A DNA stretch of 64,000 nucleotides. It comes from Struthidea cinerea. Lineage: Eukaryota; Chordata; Aves; Passeriformes; Corcoracidae. The notes below the pieces were generated by a model that was not told the origin of the DNA, ran no database searches, and saw only the letters and a list, made by a program, of their open reading frames with translations. Shown here piece by piece: positions 35,250 through 47,960 of this stretch (its first letter is position 1; the number at the start of each line of letters is the position of its first letter). The stretch covers positions 633,894 to 697,893 of the forward strand of contig VZTI01003153.1 of assembly GCA_013397865.1 (NCBI GenBank), written 5' to 3'. The translations under genes and the position numbers were made by a program.

Positions 35250-35376
35250 GGTGATATCAGCTGCAGCCCTGCAAAGCCCTGGTGCAGCACAGACGGTGCT
35301 GCAGAGAGTCAGCCACTCAAACAGCTCTCAGACCTGAAGAAGTTGCCTGGGTTACAGCTCAAAATCACACAAGTGC

Positions 35377-35425
35377 AAAAAAAAAAAAAAANNNNNNNNN
35401 NNNNNNNNNNNNNNNNNNNNNNNNN
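35377..35425. other. Poly(A) run followed by a 34-N assembly gap
   Basis: Fifteen A (35377-35391) run directly into N at 35392-35425. The gap is probably a homopolymer or low-complexity failure, so the length of the A-run is unreliable. Confidence 0.95.
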
Positions 35426-36142
35426 AGGAAAGGACTCACCAGGTCCAAAAGTTTACAGAACTGGGAAGAAATGGGGATCAAAAGTATGGGGTAAAAAAGC
35501 AGCGTTTCAGTTTCCGGCTGTAGAAACCAAGGAATGAGTGATGACTCAGGCAAAGCAGGCAGAGCACAGCCGTGCTCTGGCCAGGCAGCCTGTGGCAAAG
35601 GAATGGAGACACCCAGATTCTGGTGATCACAGATTCATGGCATGGCTAGGAAGGACAGTCCAGCAACATAGTAGCTCACATCCTCCTACCTTTTTCCCAG
35701 CAACATGGACAGTAAGTACAAGGCCCACCCAGCCTGCACTCCCAGCCATGGGACTCGCTCAGCTGAGAGTGCTGCATTTACCACTGACCCCTTCTGCTGC
35801 TGCTCCCTCCACCCAGCAAGGAAAACACCTCCCTGTGGGAGCTCCTGGGCCACTAAGGCTGGTCCACCCCAGCTCCTGAGGTTTTTGTGCAGCCACCAAG
35901 AGGAACTGTGGGTCACAGTGGCCTGGAGGTTTCCTGCAGGGGGGCTGAGCTGAGTATGGAAGGTGGAAAGGCTGCACAAGCCTGGGAGACATCAAAACTG
36001 AATTCTCCTGTTAATCAGCACCTGCTGTTCTACCAACACGTAAAATACAACTGAAAATAGCATGAGAGCTGCTCCTCACAAAAACACCCCAAGCTGTCCG
36101 CTGAACCATGGCTCCGTGCCATGCTGGCATGTGCTAAATGCC
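35426..36142. other. Intergenic DNA between two solo LTRs
   Basis: A weak inverted CR1-tail-like segment (TCACAGATTCATGGCATGGC) occurs at about 35627-35646. Nothing else was recognised. Confidence 0.35.
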
Positions 36143-36651
36143 TGCAGAATGAGAGCTTGGGTGGATCGATGCCGCGTTTATTCCACAGGGTCCCTCGCGG
36201 ACACGCTTAGGCGGCACTCCGATAGCACCTGCGCGTGCACACGATCTCACCTTCCCAGGTAGTCATGAACAGCCACTCACACACACAGTCTGTGCATGAA
36301 TCGCAGATGAAGAGGCGAGAGGGGTTCCCTGCATGTAATTCCAAGGCATTTAATGGCAATACACCTGAAGGGAAACAGAGGCAAGATCCCCAAACTGAAA
36401 ACCCACGCCGGTTTTATCCTGAGAGCTCCCGACGGCGGGCAGAGCATCCAAAACCAATGGTCTGAGGGCTAGGGGGCAGAGGCAAGGTTGAGTGACATAA
36501 CAGGGGCAAATGGGAAAAGGGGTGGGAGGGGGGAGAGGGCCAGTGACTAGCCAAATCTAGACAAAGGGAGAACTTTCTAGCCCAGTGTTGTAGGGAGAGA
36601 CCACTTTTAGGGTAACTTGGGGGGTGTAAAGTGGACTTAGCCCCCGCAACA
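36143..36651 (-). mobile_element. Solo LTR, ERVK-like, minus strand (TSD AATGCC)
   Basis: The element is 509 bp with TG...CA ends, flanked by a perfect 6-bp direct repeat AATGCC at 36137-36142 and 36652-36657. On the minus strand it begins TGTTGCGGGGGCTAAG. A TATA-like GGATAAAAC lies at 36419-36411, a poly(A) signal AATAAA at 36182-36177, and it ends CATTCTGCA. The relation of these signals fixes the orientation. It is unrelated in sequence to the two LTRs at 1087 and 34880. No coding sequence flanks it, so it is a solo LTR. Confidence 0.82.
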
Positions 36652-39600
36652 AATGCCGGGGAATGGCACAAAAAGACAAAAATCTAAGTAAACCATTAAA
36701 AAAAATCCAATCTCTAAAGTAAATCCCCAAGTTGAAGCCTTGTCAGAGACTGTCAATCGTATGTGCATCTCTCAGTTTCCCACACCTCTGAGTTTCCAGA
36801 CTATGAATTCCCTCTTTCTTAATTAATAAAAAAAGAAACAAGAGACTTGAAAGTTTTTTATGAGTGAGCTCCAGGCCATAACATATAATAACATGAACAA
36901 AACTGGGGGTTTAACTCTACACTATCCCAAATACACAGTAGCACTCCTTCCAGCTCCCATCACTGTCTTGAGTTCAGGAATTCAGCTGTGGACAGTGACA
37001 ATCATTTTGGAAAGAGCTCCTCTTATGAGAACTGCTTCTCTGTCTAGAAAACACCCTTCTTGTTCCTCCTACCAGCCCCATCTGGAAGGAGCTGCAGGTC
37101 TGGAGGGTGAAGTTAGAGTTTCAACTCCCAAAATGTCAAATAAAATCACATGTCATTGGATGCCATGCAGATCCAAGCATGTCATTACTAACTCTGCACA
37201 AGGAAGAGGCTGTGAAAAGCCTTGATAGCTCTAAAATGGAAAAAATGAGGAATCTCACCACAGAAGAAATTCTTTGGTCCTCTTCTGCATTCAGCAGGTG
37301 GTATTAGAACTCTTCCCATGACAACAGTCCTAAAGAAAAGGGAAAAGTCTCAGTCATCTGCACATCATTCTGTTAATCCTCATCCTCATTCTTCTGCAAA
37401 CGTGAAGGGGTACAAGGCCTGTGCTCAGAAATCCAGCTGCTGTTGCTAAGTTTGTACAGGTACCCAGTGGGTGCCAGAAATAATGTCTGATAGCACCCAG
37501 CTGAGTTCAGATGCAGGGCTGGGATTTGCAGTACAGTTTTTACCAGTTGTTCCAAGGACTGGTTCACTCATTAGCTGCTGCTTTTGCCTGATAATCGCTG
37601 CACAGCTCTACCTGTTTAACAGGGATCCTGTTTGGTGTGGATGACACTGCAGAAACCTCCCCGCTCAAAGAGCACAGGAGAGGTGTCATGTTTATTAATG
37701 CTCGGTGGCTGCCACAGCGAGTGCTTCTGCAGACAATACCCACACTTGCTGTGCAAGAAGGTGTAACGAATGCATTTCTGGAAGGGATCTCATGAAGCAG
37801 AAACCATGAAGCCAAGAACAGATGGGAACCAAACTTTCACTCGCTGCTGCGTTTTGAAATTAAGAATAATTTCTTAAAAAGAACTCAAATGAACAAAGAG
37901 ATTGCAGAAGCAGAAATGCACAGTTTATGGTTCTCCTGGTCTTTAGTTTGGAACAGTCAAGAGTTCCCAGAATTGCATTTAGTTTCAGTGATTTCCTGCC
38001 TTTTTTTTTTTTTAAATAAAAAGTGTGTAATTGTGAGAAAATAATTACAGCAGAGTTAATGTGGAGTGCTTGGTGAATCTTCTGTGCCTCATTAAATATG
38101 CTGAAACAAATTCTGGATTTTTATTAATTGCAAATGGGGGGAGTTTAGCCACAGCACACCAGTACAGACAGCTCAAGGAGCAAAAGGAAGAAGAGTTTAC
38201 TACTGGGAAGCAAGGAACATTTTTTCCACATCCTGTTAGGCTCCATCTAAGAAAAAGTTGAAAGGAAATTCATCACACACAGGATGGGAGGTAAGGGTGG
38301 ATGGAAGGGTTGACAAGAAAACAGGGAAATTATTCTGGAGAGATAATGAACAAGAAATAAGCACAGTGGGAGGAGCGAGGGAACCAGTTGTGAGTTTGAT
38401 GAATCTGTAGAAAGCAGGCAGGCATGGTTTGGTTTGTATTTTTTAACATCTGAGAAATAACTTTGGTGGTTAGATTAGTTCCTCTCCCTCCTTGTGAACT
38501 TTTCCTGCTTGTAGAACAAGAAGCAGAATTTTAAAAAACAAGGTTCAAGCCTTGATTTTCACCCTACAGATGTGCCATGAGCATGATCAGTGAGCAGCTT
38601 GGGCATGAGCACACAGCTGATGCCCAAGCAGAAATTTCGGGGAAGAGATCACCTTTGCACCAGTCCCTCCCCTGCGTGCTGCTTGAGGAGCATGAAAACA
38701 CCCTGGAAGAGAAATAAAGAGCACGCCTAGGGCTGGAGCTGGTTGGAAGGATCATCCTGCTGATAAGAATTAGATCTTAAATTGCCACTTCTGATGGCTT
38801 AAGCAAAGAGATGTTGAAGACTGCTGGTTCTGCTCTCCATGAAAAGAACCCCCTGGGCCATAACTTGCTGCCTGCTCTGGGGGTAACCCCGACCTCAGGA
38901 TAGACCTCGTGGTCACTCTGGCTTCTGCACCGGCAGTGCTGAGCTGCTGCTAAAACCACAAGCAGGGGAGAGATAACCAGGAGTGGGAATGCTGGAGTGT
39001 CACACTGATGGAAAATCACTGCCTGAGTAAGCAGGAGTCTGCTCCTTATGCAAACCCGGAGAGGAAAAGGCCATTTCAGTGCATCTCATATGCACTACAG
39101 AGCAATAAAGCTGCCTGGGCTCTAAGAGGAGGTAAGAGCTCCTCTTCTGGCTTGTTATTGAATGATTGTGGGCTAATAGAGGGAAAATAATGGTAAAGGA
39201 ATCAAAGAGAATGTGGGTTAAGTAACCAGGTAACACAGCTAATGGAGATAAAAATGTTGGAGACTAAAAGGGTTCATTGGCTGGGGTTTTTATGTGCTCT
39301 TTATTGAAAATACAAAGATGAAAGACATGCAGTGCCTTTAACAAATGTGTGGCTGAAGTGAAAGAAACACGAGTTACACACCACCTTCTCTGGAGAGAAG
39401 GGACTTCTGTGCAGAGGAACAGCCATGTTTCATCTTCCTGGCCCTCCGAGGTCCTGCCTGCACCTCTCAGACAGCTCTCTTAGAAGCAACAGAAGCAGAC
39501 TCCTGCCTGCTATTAACCCTTTTGAGCAGATTAAGACCAGGTGCCTGGCCTTGGGTCTGTAGCTCTTCAGAAAGAGGAGGCAGAAGCCTGCATTATCCTT

Positions 39601-39723
39601 TTCTTTATCTCTGGTCTTTAATTCTTCTTCTCACTTTATCTCTAGGACCTTTTGAAGTTCCTGGGAGCAGGTCTCTGGAGCAACTCGGATCTTTCACAGA
39701 CTGTGACAAAAACACCTCTTTCC
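36652..39723. other. Intergenic DNA, nothing recognised
   Basis: Mostly AT-rich unique-looking sequence. A T-run lies at about 38002. No exon or transposon could be supported. Confidence 0.4.
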
Positions 39724-39820
39724 TGACATGGTTTAGAGGTGAATTGGCAGTGCTGAGTAATGGTTGGACCCAAATATCTTGAAGGACTTTTCCAACCTAA
39801 ACAATTCTATGATTCTATGG
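39724..39820 (+). mobile_element. CR1 LINE 3' end
   Basis: GGTTTAGAGGTGAATTGGCA and ACTTTTCCAACCTAAACAAT are followed by two octamers, ATTCTATGATTCTATGG. It is a heavily 5'-truncated CR1 of the same type as the copy at 32309. Confidence 0.85.
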
Positions 39821-40414
39821 AAAGAAGGGAGATCCTGATGGTTGAAAGCTCAGCTCCAGCCTACTTCAGATCCACACATTTGTGCAAATATTTATTTAAT
39901 GAGCTCACACTGGTACAAACTTCCCTCAACATCCAAATCTTTCAGCCTGCACCATCAGGGAAAAGGTTAAAGAGAGCACAGGGCCACAAGGTGTTACAGG
40001 ATTAATCGTCTGCTGTTGCTTCTCTTTCTTGTCAGAAGGGGAAATTGCAAATTCTGATTAAAAAAAATACATTGGACAAAATGCACTGGAGAGGGTTGAC
40101 CTGACTGGATGCCATGTGCCCAGCAAAGCTGCTCCATCAGCCCCCTCCTCAAATGGGCAGGGAGGGAGAAAAATGTAGCAAAAGAATGGAGGTGAGTACA
40201 AGCCATTGCTGTCATGGACAAAACAGACTCTGCTTGGGGAAACCAGTTTAATTTGTGACAATTAATCAGAGTATGATAACAAGAAGTAAGAAAAAAATCT
40301 AAAAGCACCTTCCCTCCACCACTCCTTTCTTCCGGGACTCAACTTCACTCTCCAAACTCCTGCCCCCAAGCAGCACAGGGGGACAGGGAATGGGGTTTGT
40401 GGTCTGCTCACATC

Positions 40415-40995
40415 GCTTCATCCCCGCTGCTCCTTCCTCCTCGCACCACCCACCTGCTCTAGCCTAGGGTCCCCCCATGGCAGACTGTCCTTCCTGAGCT
40501 GCTCCAGTGTCAGTCCTTCCCACGGGCTGCAGCTCTCCATGACCTCCCATGGGGTCAGCCCTTCAGGCACAGCCTGCTCAGCCGGGGTCACCCACAGGGT
40601 CACAGGTCCTGCCAGCAAAGCTCCTCCACCCTGGGCTCCTCTCTGCTCAGGGCCACAGGTCCTGCCAGGAGCCTGCTCCAGCACAGGCTTCCCACAGAGT
40701 CACAGCCTCCTTCCAGCATCCACCTGCTCTGGTTGGGGGTTCTCCAGGGGCTGTAGGTGGATCTCTGCTCCCCCATGGATCTCCACAGGCTGCAGGGGCA
40801 CAGCTGCCTCACTCAGGCTGCAGAGCAATCTCCTCCCTGTCCTTCTGCACTGACCTTGAGGTTTCCAGAGCTGTTCCTCTCACTTATTCTCACTCCTCTC
40901 TCCCAGCTGTTGTTGCCCAGCAGTTTTTTGCCTTTCTTAAATATGGTATCACATAGCCACAACCACCATCGCTGATGGGCTCGGCCTTGGCCAGG
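40415..40995 (-). mobile_element. Degenerate tandem-repeat region, probably ERV-derived
   Basis: Imperfect repeats of words such as CTGCTC, CTCCATGG and GGCTGCAG recur from about 40430 to 40830. The region ends in CACCATCGCTGATGGGCTCG (about 40963-40982) and GGCCTTGGCCAGG, which I remember from the 3' internal region of an avian ERV. On the minus strand, repeated EGLTLEQL/DPRLEQV-like peptides reflect the repeat unit. The strand and the ERV origin are inferences. No recognisable viral protein is encoded. Confidence 0.45.
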
Positions 40996-41479
40996 GTCCA
41001 GTGGGGGGGAGAAGGGGCAGGTGTGAGAGAGGAGGGATGGAAAAGCAAAGGGAGATGAGAGGCTCTGGCTAAATGCAAAGGGGGAGGGGAAAAATACCCT
41101 TGATATGGAATAGCCATCGCAATATGAGGACAAGCAAAATATTACCTGTTACTGTAATAGGTGGATTTGTTTGCTTCCTGCTTTGCATTGATTTTGGACT
41201 GTGTGAATCCAGTGACTTTAATATAGTAACTATTGATTTGTAGTGGTGAAAGACAGTGGAGAATCTGACCACATCTGTTAGAAACAAACAAGGATCCTCT
41301 GGGGTTTACAGAAAAGAGTTTTCTTCAGCTTAATTATAAACAAAACTACAAGTTCCGATCCAGGTTTGGAATGCAGAATTTCCTTTCATGGGGTGGCAAA
41401 GGCTGTTCAGCTACTGAACAGTAGTGTTTCCAGCATCAAGGAAACTGGAAAATCACTTCCAAGATGCACAGGGGTTGTT

Positions 41480-41610
41480 TCGTAGAATCATAGAATAGTT
41501 TGGGTTGGAAGGGACCTTTAAGCTCCTCTGGCCCAACCCCCCTGAAATTAGCAGGGGCATCTCCAGCGAGATCAGGTTGCTCAGCATGTTTGTGTGCAGT
41601 GTGGCTGCAC
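41480..41610 (-). mobile_element. CR1 LINE 3' fragment
   Basis: An inverted CR1 tail, AGAATCATAGAATAGTTTGG, then GTTGGAAGGGACCTTTAAGC and a GGTTGCTCAGCATG segment. It is short and 5'-truncated. Confidence 0.87.
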
Positions 41611-42876
41611 TTCTGTTCCTTGTGGTTGTGGCAGTGATCAGAAGATGACCTCCAAACAAAGCCCTTGAGCTCTGTTTTGTCCCTCAAACCCACAAACTCA
41701 GCCTGCAGCACTCAGACCCTGGTAGCTGCAGAGGCTCAACCTCCACTGCCCTGTTCCTGCCCCCTCACCGATCCTGCCTGGACCCATTTCTGCCTCCTCA
41801 GTGTCCTCCGTATCTCCAGGGCCCCACCGGGGAAGCACCACAGTCATTCCTGCAGGTGAGGGAAGGCAGGTGTGCCCTCCAGCCAGGAGCCAGCTGCACT
41901 CTGCTCTGCCCAGACAACACCAGCATCTAATATCTACCTTCAGACACTACATTAGCCTCCTCCATCTAATCCCAGCTAAGCGGATTTACCCTGATTCGCT
42001 GCCAATCAATCAGTAATTGGGTTTGTTGACAGCCATAAAGGCAGAAATGCCCATCTCTGTGCTTCAGACACCATGTCTGATCATTCCTTCCTTCCTGGAT
42101 GTTTTCATTTTTGGTTTGTCCTGGTGCAATTTGGAGCTAGCAAAACATTCCCTAGGATATAAGACCCAGGACTGTCACCATCAGTCCCAAGCTGATAAAT
42201 GCCCCTCAGCCTGCAGGGGAATGTGAGTCATTTGGAGGTTTGGGGCTGCAAATCTGTCCTCAGTTGACATCACTTACTAAGCTTTTCAATGAAGCCCACA
42301 GCAGCTCTTAGGAAGCCCATTACCTTTCCATGATCCTCGATTCACTCAAAAACGAGTGAGTCTTGTGGAGCCTGGGACCTTTATGAGCATCTGTGAGGAT
42401 CTCCAGCTGGCGCTGAGTTATCCTAAATAGCCGAAATACCCAAACTAATCCCGAGGAAAAGAGCAAGATGACAGTGTGACTCTGGATTTCGGAGAGAAGT
42501 CCAGGTAACCAGCAGCTGCCTGGGGACTGCAGGCATCCCTCATTTAGGGATTGCTCCCGTGGCAAGACGATTCTCCTGTAACTAAGCAGACTGCACGGGC
42601 CGACCTGAGCTATGGAAATGCACTGAACTTTTCAGGTGTGACACCAAAAACAAAACCTGGCTGTGCCTCCATGCCAATCCCTGCTGGCAGCTGTGTCAGC
42701 CCGTGATTGAACCTCTGTGGCCCCATCAGCAGCGCTGGGCCAGGGAATCGTGGTGATGGATGTGTCACCCTGGCAAAACTGCGCTGCCTGTGATGTGACT
42801 TCTTTCCCTGGGGAAGGAAGCTTTTCCTAAGCCTGCATAAAACGTAGCCCAGTGAATTGTTGTGTGCTCTTTGCAG
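41611..42876. other. Intergenic DNA, nothing recognised
   Basis: No repeat or exon is supported here. The last 20 bases form the possible splice acceptor of the candidate exon that follows. Confidence 0.4.
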
Positions 42877-43114
42877 ATACAATGCTGCACAAGCCAGGCG
42901 AGGGAGGGCGTTCAGAGCAGCGCAGCCTCGGTGTCAAGCAGCAGGAGGGAGAGTTTTCTGCGTCAGGCATGGCTGAAGTAATCTATCACATTGAAATTGC
43001 CGCACCAACAGGAGCAAATGAGGTGGCTTGTTTAGTCTCTGGTGAAAAGGAGAAGCCACTTCCAAACAAAGCAGCTGTGAAGCTTTTTGGTCTCCAGAAA
43101 GCTTATGGTGAGAT
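42877..43114 (+). other. Candidate orphan exon
   Basis: A 238-bp segment is bounded by a good acceptor (TGTGTGCTCTTTGCAG, ending at 42876) and a strong donor (GTAAGT at 43115-43120). One + strand frame (from 42852) is open across it, reading for example MAEVIYHIEIAAPTGANEVA. No repeat family is recognised and the protein is not recognisable. It could be an exon of an unannotated gene or lncRNA, a conserved element, or chance. There is no partner exon that I can identify. Confidence 0.3.
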
Positions 43115-46100
43115 GTAAGTATCACTGTCAGTGTTTCTGTGGTGCACAGGAACAGCGGTGGGGAGAACACAGAGTTCCTATGAAACAAGATCTCAGGGAA
43201 AGCCTGAACACAGAGGCCAAGCTTGAGGAATGGTTTGGCCCCTCACAGCAAAGAGGAAATGATGGAACCTGTCTCTCACCTGCCTTCTCAGGCAGATGGT
43301 GCAAAACAATGCCACTGCCTGCACATCCTCAAAGCTCAAGCTAATGTTGCAGAACAGACCTTTGTATGGCTGCCCACATGGGCTGATGTGTTGCAGGGAT
43401 ATTCCAGGGAGAGAAATGATTAACGAAGAAGAAGATGGGTTTAATCTCAATGTAGGATAGCTTGAAATATGCTTTAGTAAGATATTGACTCAGCTACATC
43501 CAGGAACACATCTGTCAGCCCCAAACACTGAGCACTTGTGCTGCTGACCAGGAATTGCCTTCTGTACTGATGCCTGGAAAAACATTAGCCCATTTATGTC
43601 CCGTGGTGCTGGAGGACTTCTGATTGATTGAGTAAATTAAAGCTGGCTGAATAATTCATTAAATAAATCATTTATTTGAAGAATTTCTCTCCCATTTCAT
43701 TTGCAGATTGGAGTGTGGCACAAACAGCATCACACTGATTTGACATTATTTCTCAGCTACTTCCTGGCCATAATTGTAGCTCAGTCAGCAGTGCTGACAG
43801 CTCATTTCCCATGCTCAATAGCTGCAGTGCTGTCAGCAGGGAGCATTTCTGGCTGGTTCCTGACAGTCTCAGCCCCAATGGAAGAGGAATTGGGGTTTCA
43901 CCCAAGCCAAGGTCAATATGATGCCATAAGGAGCAGAGGAGAGGGATGAGGGTAACAGCACCAGGTTCCCCATTGTCTACAGGGTAAAGAAACCCCATGA
44001 CAAGTTTGTACTTTGGAGCAAGGTTTTTCAGGGTCTTGATTGCACTGTGGAAATCCACCCTGGGCTTCTGAACCCAAATATGTTGTTCACGGAGAGGACA
44101 GCCTGCAAAGCACTCATAAAACCCTCCTCCTGTGTCTGCACAGACCAGAGTTATGGGTCACTGCCTGGAGGCCATGACTTTAGCTGGGGCCTAAAGCCAG
44201 TCCCCATCCACTTCCCCTCCTGCCCTGACTCATTTGCAGGTGGAAAAACATCCTCCTTTCCCTAATCCCTAGGGAGCGGTGAGCCAGTCTTGTCATGGCC
44301 AAGGAGAAATTGGGGTTTCCCAGGGAAATTGTTGCACATATTCACTTAAACCAACTATTTACAGATATTGTCCTGTTTATTCTTAAATACTCCTGGCTCA
44401 TGAGCATTCCTGTGAGTTGTCACTGCCTGAAATAGCCATGCAAAAGGTAACAACACAACCTGCTTTATAACCATGCACCATGTTCAAGTCTTTGGCTCTG
44501 CAGCATTTTTCTAGGGTTTTTTCCCATCTAGAATTAAGATGGGAAGGGAATAAACCAGGTGGAAATGGGAAAAGAAAACCCATCCCCCAATTCAGGATGT
44601 CTCCTGACTGCTGGTCCCTCCTGTTCCTTTGCTCCTTTGTAAAAAGACTAAAAAAGGAAATTAAATGTCCTCTTAATTAACAATCTTTTGACCTTTCTAT
44701 CTGCAAAGGACCATGATTTTTACAATATGGGATACATGTTGAATAAATCTGCCATCATTTGTGTACCATCTCTTAGAGGTTTTATATCTTAGAGCATCCA
44801 AATTGCCCAGAAATAAAGGTCAAGATCCTCTCAGTGCCATGGTCCCAATGGCTCACAGCAAAATCTTCAGCTCATCAGCGGTTTTAACTTCCTTTGTGCA
44901 TTTATCATTATATCTTGTTATTTTAACAGAAGAAAAATCCACTTTGAAAACAAGGTTTCAATATTGATAGAACCTCAGGCACAGCTTTGTTGAGCTGGCT
45001 TCTGCCTAAGAATATTCAGTGCCTTTTTTCAAGAATTAGCTTGATGGATTTTTTCCCTCCCTTGGCTTAGCAGTCCTGAAATCAATGGGATCACAGAAGT
45101 GGAAGGCAAAACTTCAAGATAACACAGAAATTTTGGCACCTTTGTTATGAACACAGACTTGCCAACCACAAAAGACTCATTCTGAAATTCAAAGCATGTG
45201 GGTTTGCTGGCTGGCGGTGGAAGGAACATTGGAATATTGACTCTGTTTACTTATACATGAAGATCATCTGCACTGCCAGGATAAAAGCACAGAAGATAGG
45301 ATGGGAGCTAGTCTCCAGAATTACCCAGATTTTCTTGAAAATCCACTTAGACTCTCCCAATATGGAGTTTCTATGGGTGGGACTGAATTTTGACTGTTGA
45401 GAGCAGATGAAAGCTGAAATAGAATCCTATGCTTTGTGGGAAAAAAAAAATCTTAGGTTGAGTGTAGAGCTGAAGGAGTTGAAAGCACTTAGTGACAAAA
45501 GCTTCTTGGAATCCAGATATTTTCTATCATCTCACCATGAACTCATTTACTCCTTTTTAGGAGCTGGGACATGCTGCTGATACATAGCTTTCATCTCAAC
45601 TCACAAAGTGAACATTCCCCGAAATTTACCTAAGCATTAATCAATCATTCCATGGGACAGCTGTGTTTTCTAGTAATAACAGTAATTATCTCCAAAAGTC
45701 CTTGAAAGTTTGGCTGTTGTTTACCAGGAATAAGCAGAAATAGAAGAGAAATTATCTCAAGTTATAAAGCCAGGCTGCTGCTGTGCTCATAGAACCAGCA
45801 AAGTTCTGCAAAGATCTTTCATTGGTCAGAGCTCCCAAAAAGATTACTTAACTGAGGATATTTTTACAAGTCACAGGAAAGGAGAAGGATGGCAGGTGTA
45901 GAAATATAAGCCAGCCTTTGAAAAGTGGATCACCTGATAATGAATCACTGCTAAATAGCTCACGGCTACTTAGATTCTGTTACTCGGGTGGAGAAATAAC
46001 TTACTTTCTGTCATCCCTGATGAAATTGGGAAGTCAGCTACCAATGTGTCCATAAATTACCCCCAGACTGAGTTATGCAGCAACAGCATAACCATATTTT

Positions 46101-47599
46101 CCTCCCTCTCAGGCACGAACACGCGAATGTGGTCTGACACCTCCATCCTCTCACCCTCTAACCTGGCACATATAAACACAGAAAATGGGTGTTCCAAAGC
46201 ACAGTGCAAAGTCAATCTAAAACTTAACCATTACAAAAAAATATGTTATAAGCTTTCTTTAATTCAAATGAAGTAAAGGAGTGTTTTCAGGGGAGCTGTA
46301 GATGCAGCATGACAGGTCTTTGCAATGCAAATCCTCAGTGTGGCTGAAATCTCAGCACAGCTCAGATTTATAGCCAAAAAGAGTTGCTAACACTCCAGGA
46401 TTGGGAAAAGTGGGTTGAATAAAGCCAAACTTTGTTACATACGAGCCATTTAGTTCCTCAGTCTTTAGGATTCCAAGGGCAAAATAGGAATAAACTTCCT
46501 CAATCATCCTCAAACCCAAACCTGCTTCTATACAGGGGACACAGGGAAGATCCCTAAACCTTAAATCCCAAACCCACCCTTCCCTTTCTTCCTTGTATTA
46601 CCCGGTTTTAGTCACTCTGGTCTCTCCAAACAGCACCATCATCCATCCCAGACACCATTCTACCAAGTGCTTTATACACACAAACAGGAATGGGGAAAAG
46701 AAATGTCATCTTGGGTAAAAAGACCCCAAACACAGTAACAAAAGCAATTATTAAAAAAAAAAAAACAAACAAACCACAAAGAAATTAACATGTGAATAGA
46801 CAGTGTTAAGACCCATAGTATAAAAATGTACAGTCCAATCCAGGTCACTTAAAAACAGTAGAACTTTTTTCACTGGTGTGCATTGGATACAAAGGTTCTG
46901 TTTCTGCCTTGGTTCTGCTGCCCTGAAGACTGGTAAAATTTTCATTAACCTTTTGGTGGGAGCTCAGTTGGGCTGTAGTCATTGCTGTAAATAATTTGTC
47001 ATATAGATGCTAAAAAAAAAATTAAAAAGAAAAGAAAAAAGAGCCTTTTTTGTGCAAGTCTTTTGGACATCTGAAAACTGTAATCAATGTTTATAATCTC
47101 TGGCAATGGGCGGCAGAGGTAAAATAAACACAAGTCTGAGTTACAGCATAGCATCCACCATGGCTGCTCCACCACTGGGCTAAGCCCATTCCCACAAAGA
47201 AGGACAGGAAAGAGAAGTGAAAATGAGGGAACCAGACAGCAGATGTGCAGCCCCTGGAGTTCAGCTCTGCTGGAAAACTTGCCTCAGTGTGTTGTGCAAA
47301 ACTTCCTCCTGCTCCCCAATTATTTCCCATTCCATTCCCAGCAGCACTCAACTGCGATAATCCGTTCTGTGGGGAGAAAAACTAAAAGATACGAATTTTA
47401 AAATTACAGCACTCGTGCCTTGTCTTTGTTTGAAAACTCCTCTAACTGAGTGGCCCGTTGGCTCTGCAGTGCCACAGCTTTGTGCATCTCCTGCCAAAGA
47501 CAGCTCTGTTTAGGAAGCACCGTGATGTCAGGTTGGGGGATATCGAGCAGAGATTTGCACGTTGCTGTGAATTTGCACTTTTCTGGACTCGCAGGCACT
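43115..47599. other. Long intergenic stretch without recognisable genes
   Basis: About 4.5 kb of AT-rich DNA with only short open frames. An AT-rich block at 43620-43690 (ATAATTCATTAAATAAATCA) is enhancer-like in composition. An A-run lies at 46752-46764 and another at 47011-47019. The segment 46700-47110 has the feel of a 3' UTR on the minus strand but cannot be tied to a gene. Confidence 0.35.
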
Positions 47600-47960
47600 T
47601 TCAGGTGGCTGTGGGAGGAATTTTTTTCCAGTGAGCAGTAAACACAGAGGTGTTGGCCTCTCTGGGAGATGGAAAGCAGTTAACTTCGGAGCTAATTACG
47701 GGGAGGCTGACGGGTGCTGACAGATGTATTGTCCTGGCGAAGGGCCTGCCGCTGGCTCTGCCATGAGACAGGGAGCAAAGCCTCTCTCCTCCTCTCAGCA
47801 GGCCCATGGTACTGGGGAGGGAGAAGACAAGGATGTCAGGACTTCTAATTATACACCAAGAACGTGCGAAATCGGAGCATTAGAAGTGTTAGTGAAAAAT
47901 AATGCTCCGAGGTGCCGAAGGGGAGCAGCAGGAGAAGGAAGAGCACAGCGGTGGGAGTGA
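47600..47960. promoter_or_regulatory. Candidate conserved element with an 11-bp inverted repeat
   Basis: Unique-looking sequence with TAATTA-type cores (GGAGCTAATTACGG near 47689) and a perfect inverted repeat, TCGGAGCATTA at 47872-47882 and TAATGCTCCGA at 47900-47910, separated by 17 bases. CpG content is higher than in the flanks. The regulatory role is inferred. Confidence 0.35.

Noticed and set aside
46700..47110. Possible minus-strand 3' UTR or processed pseudogene because of A-runs
   Set aside because: No coding sequence, poly(A)-signal pair or target duplication could be tied to it.
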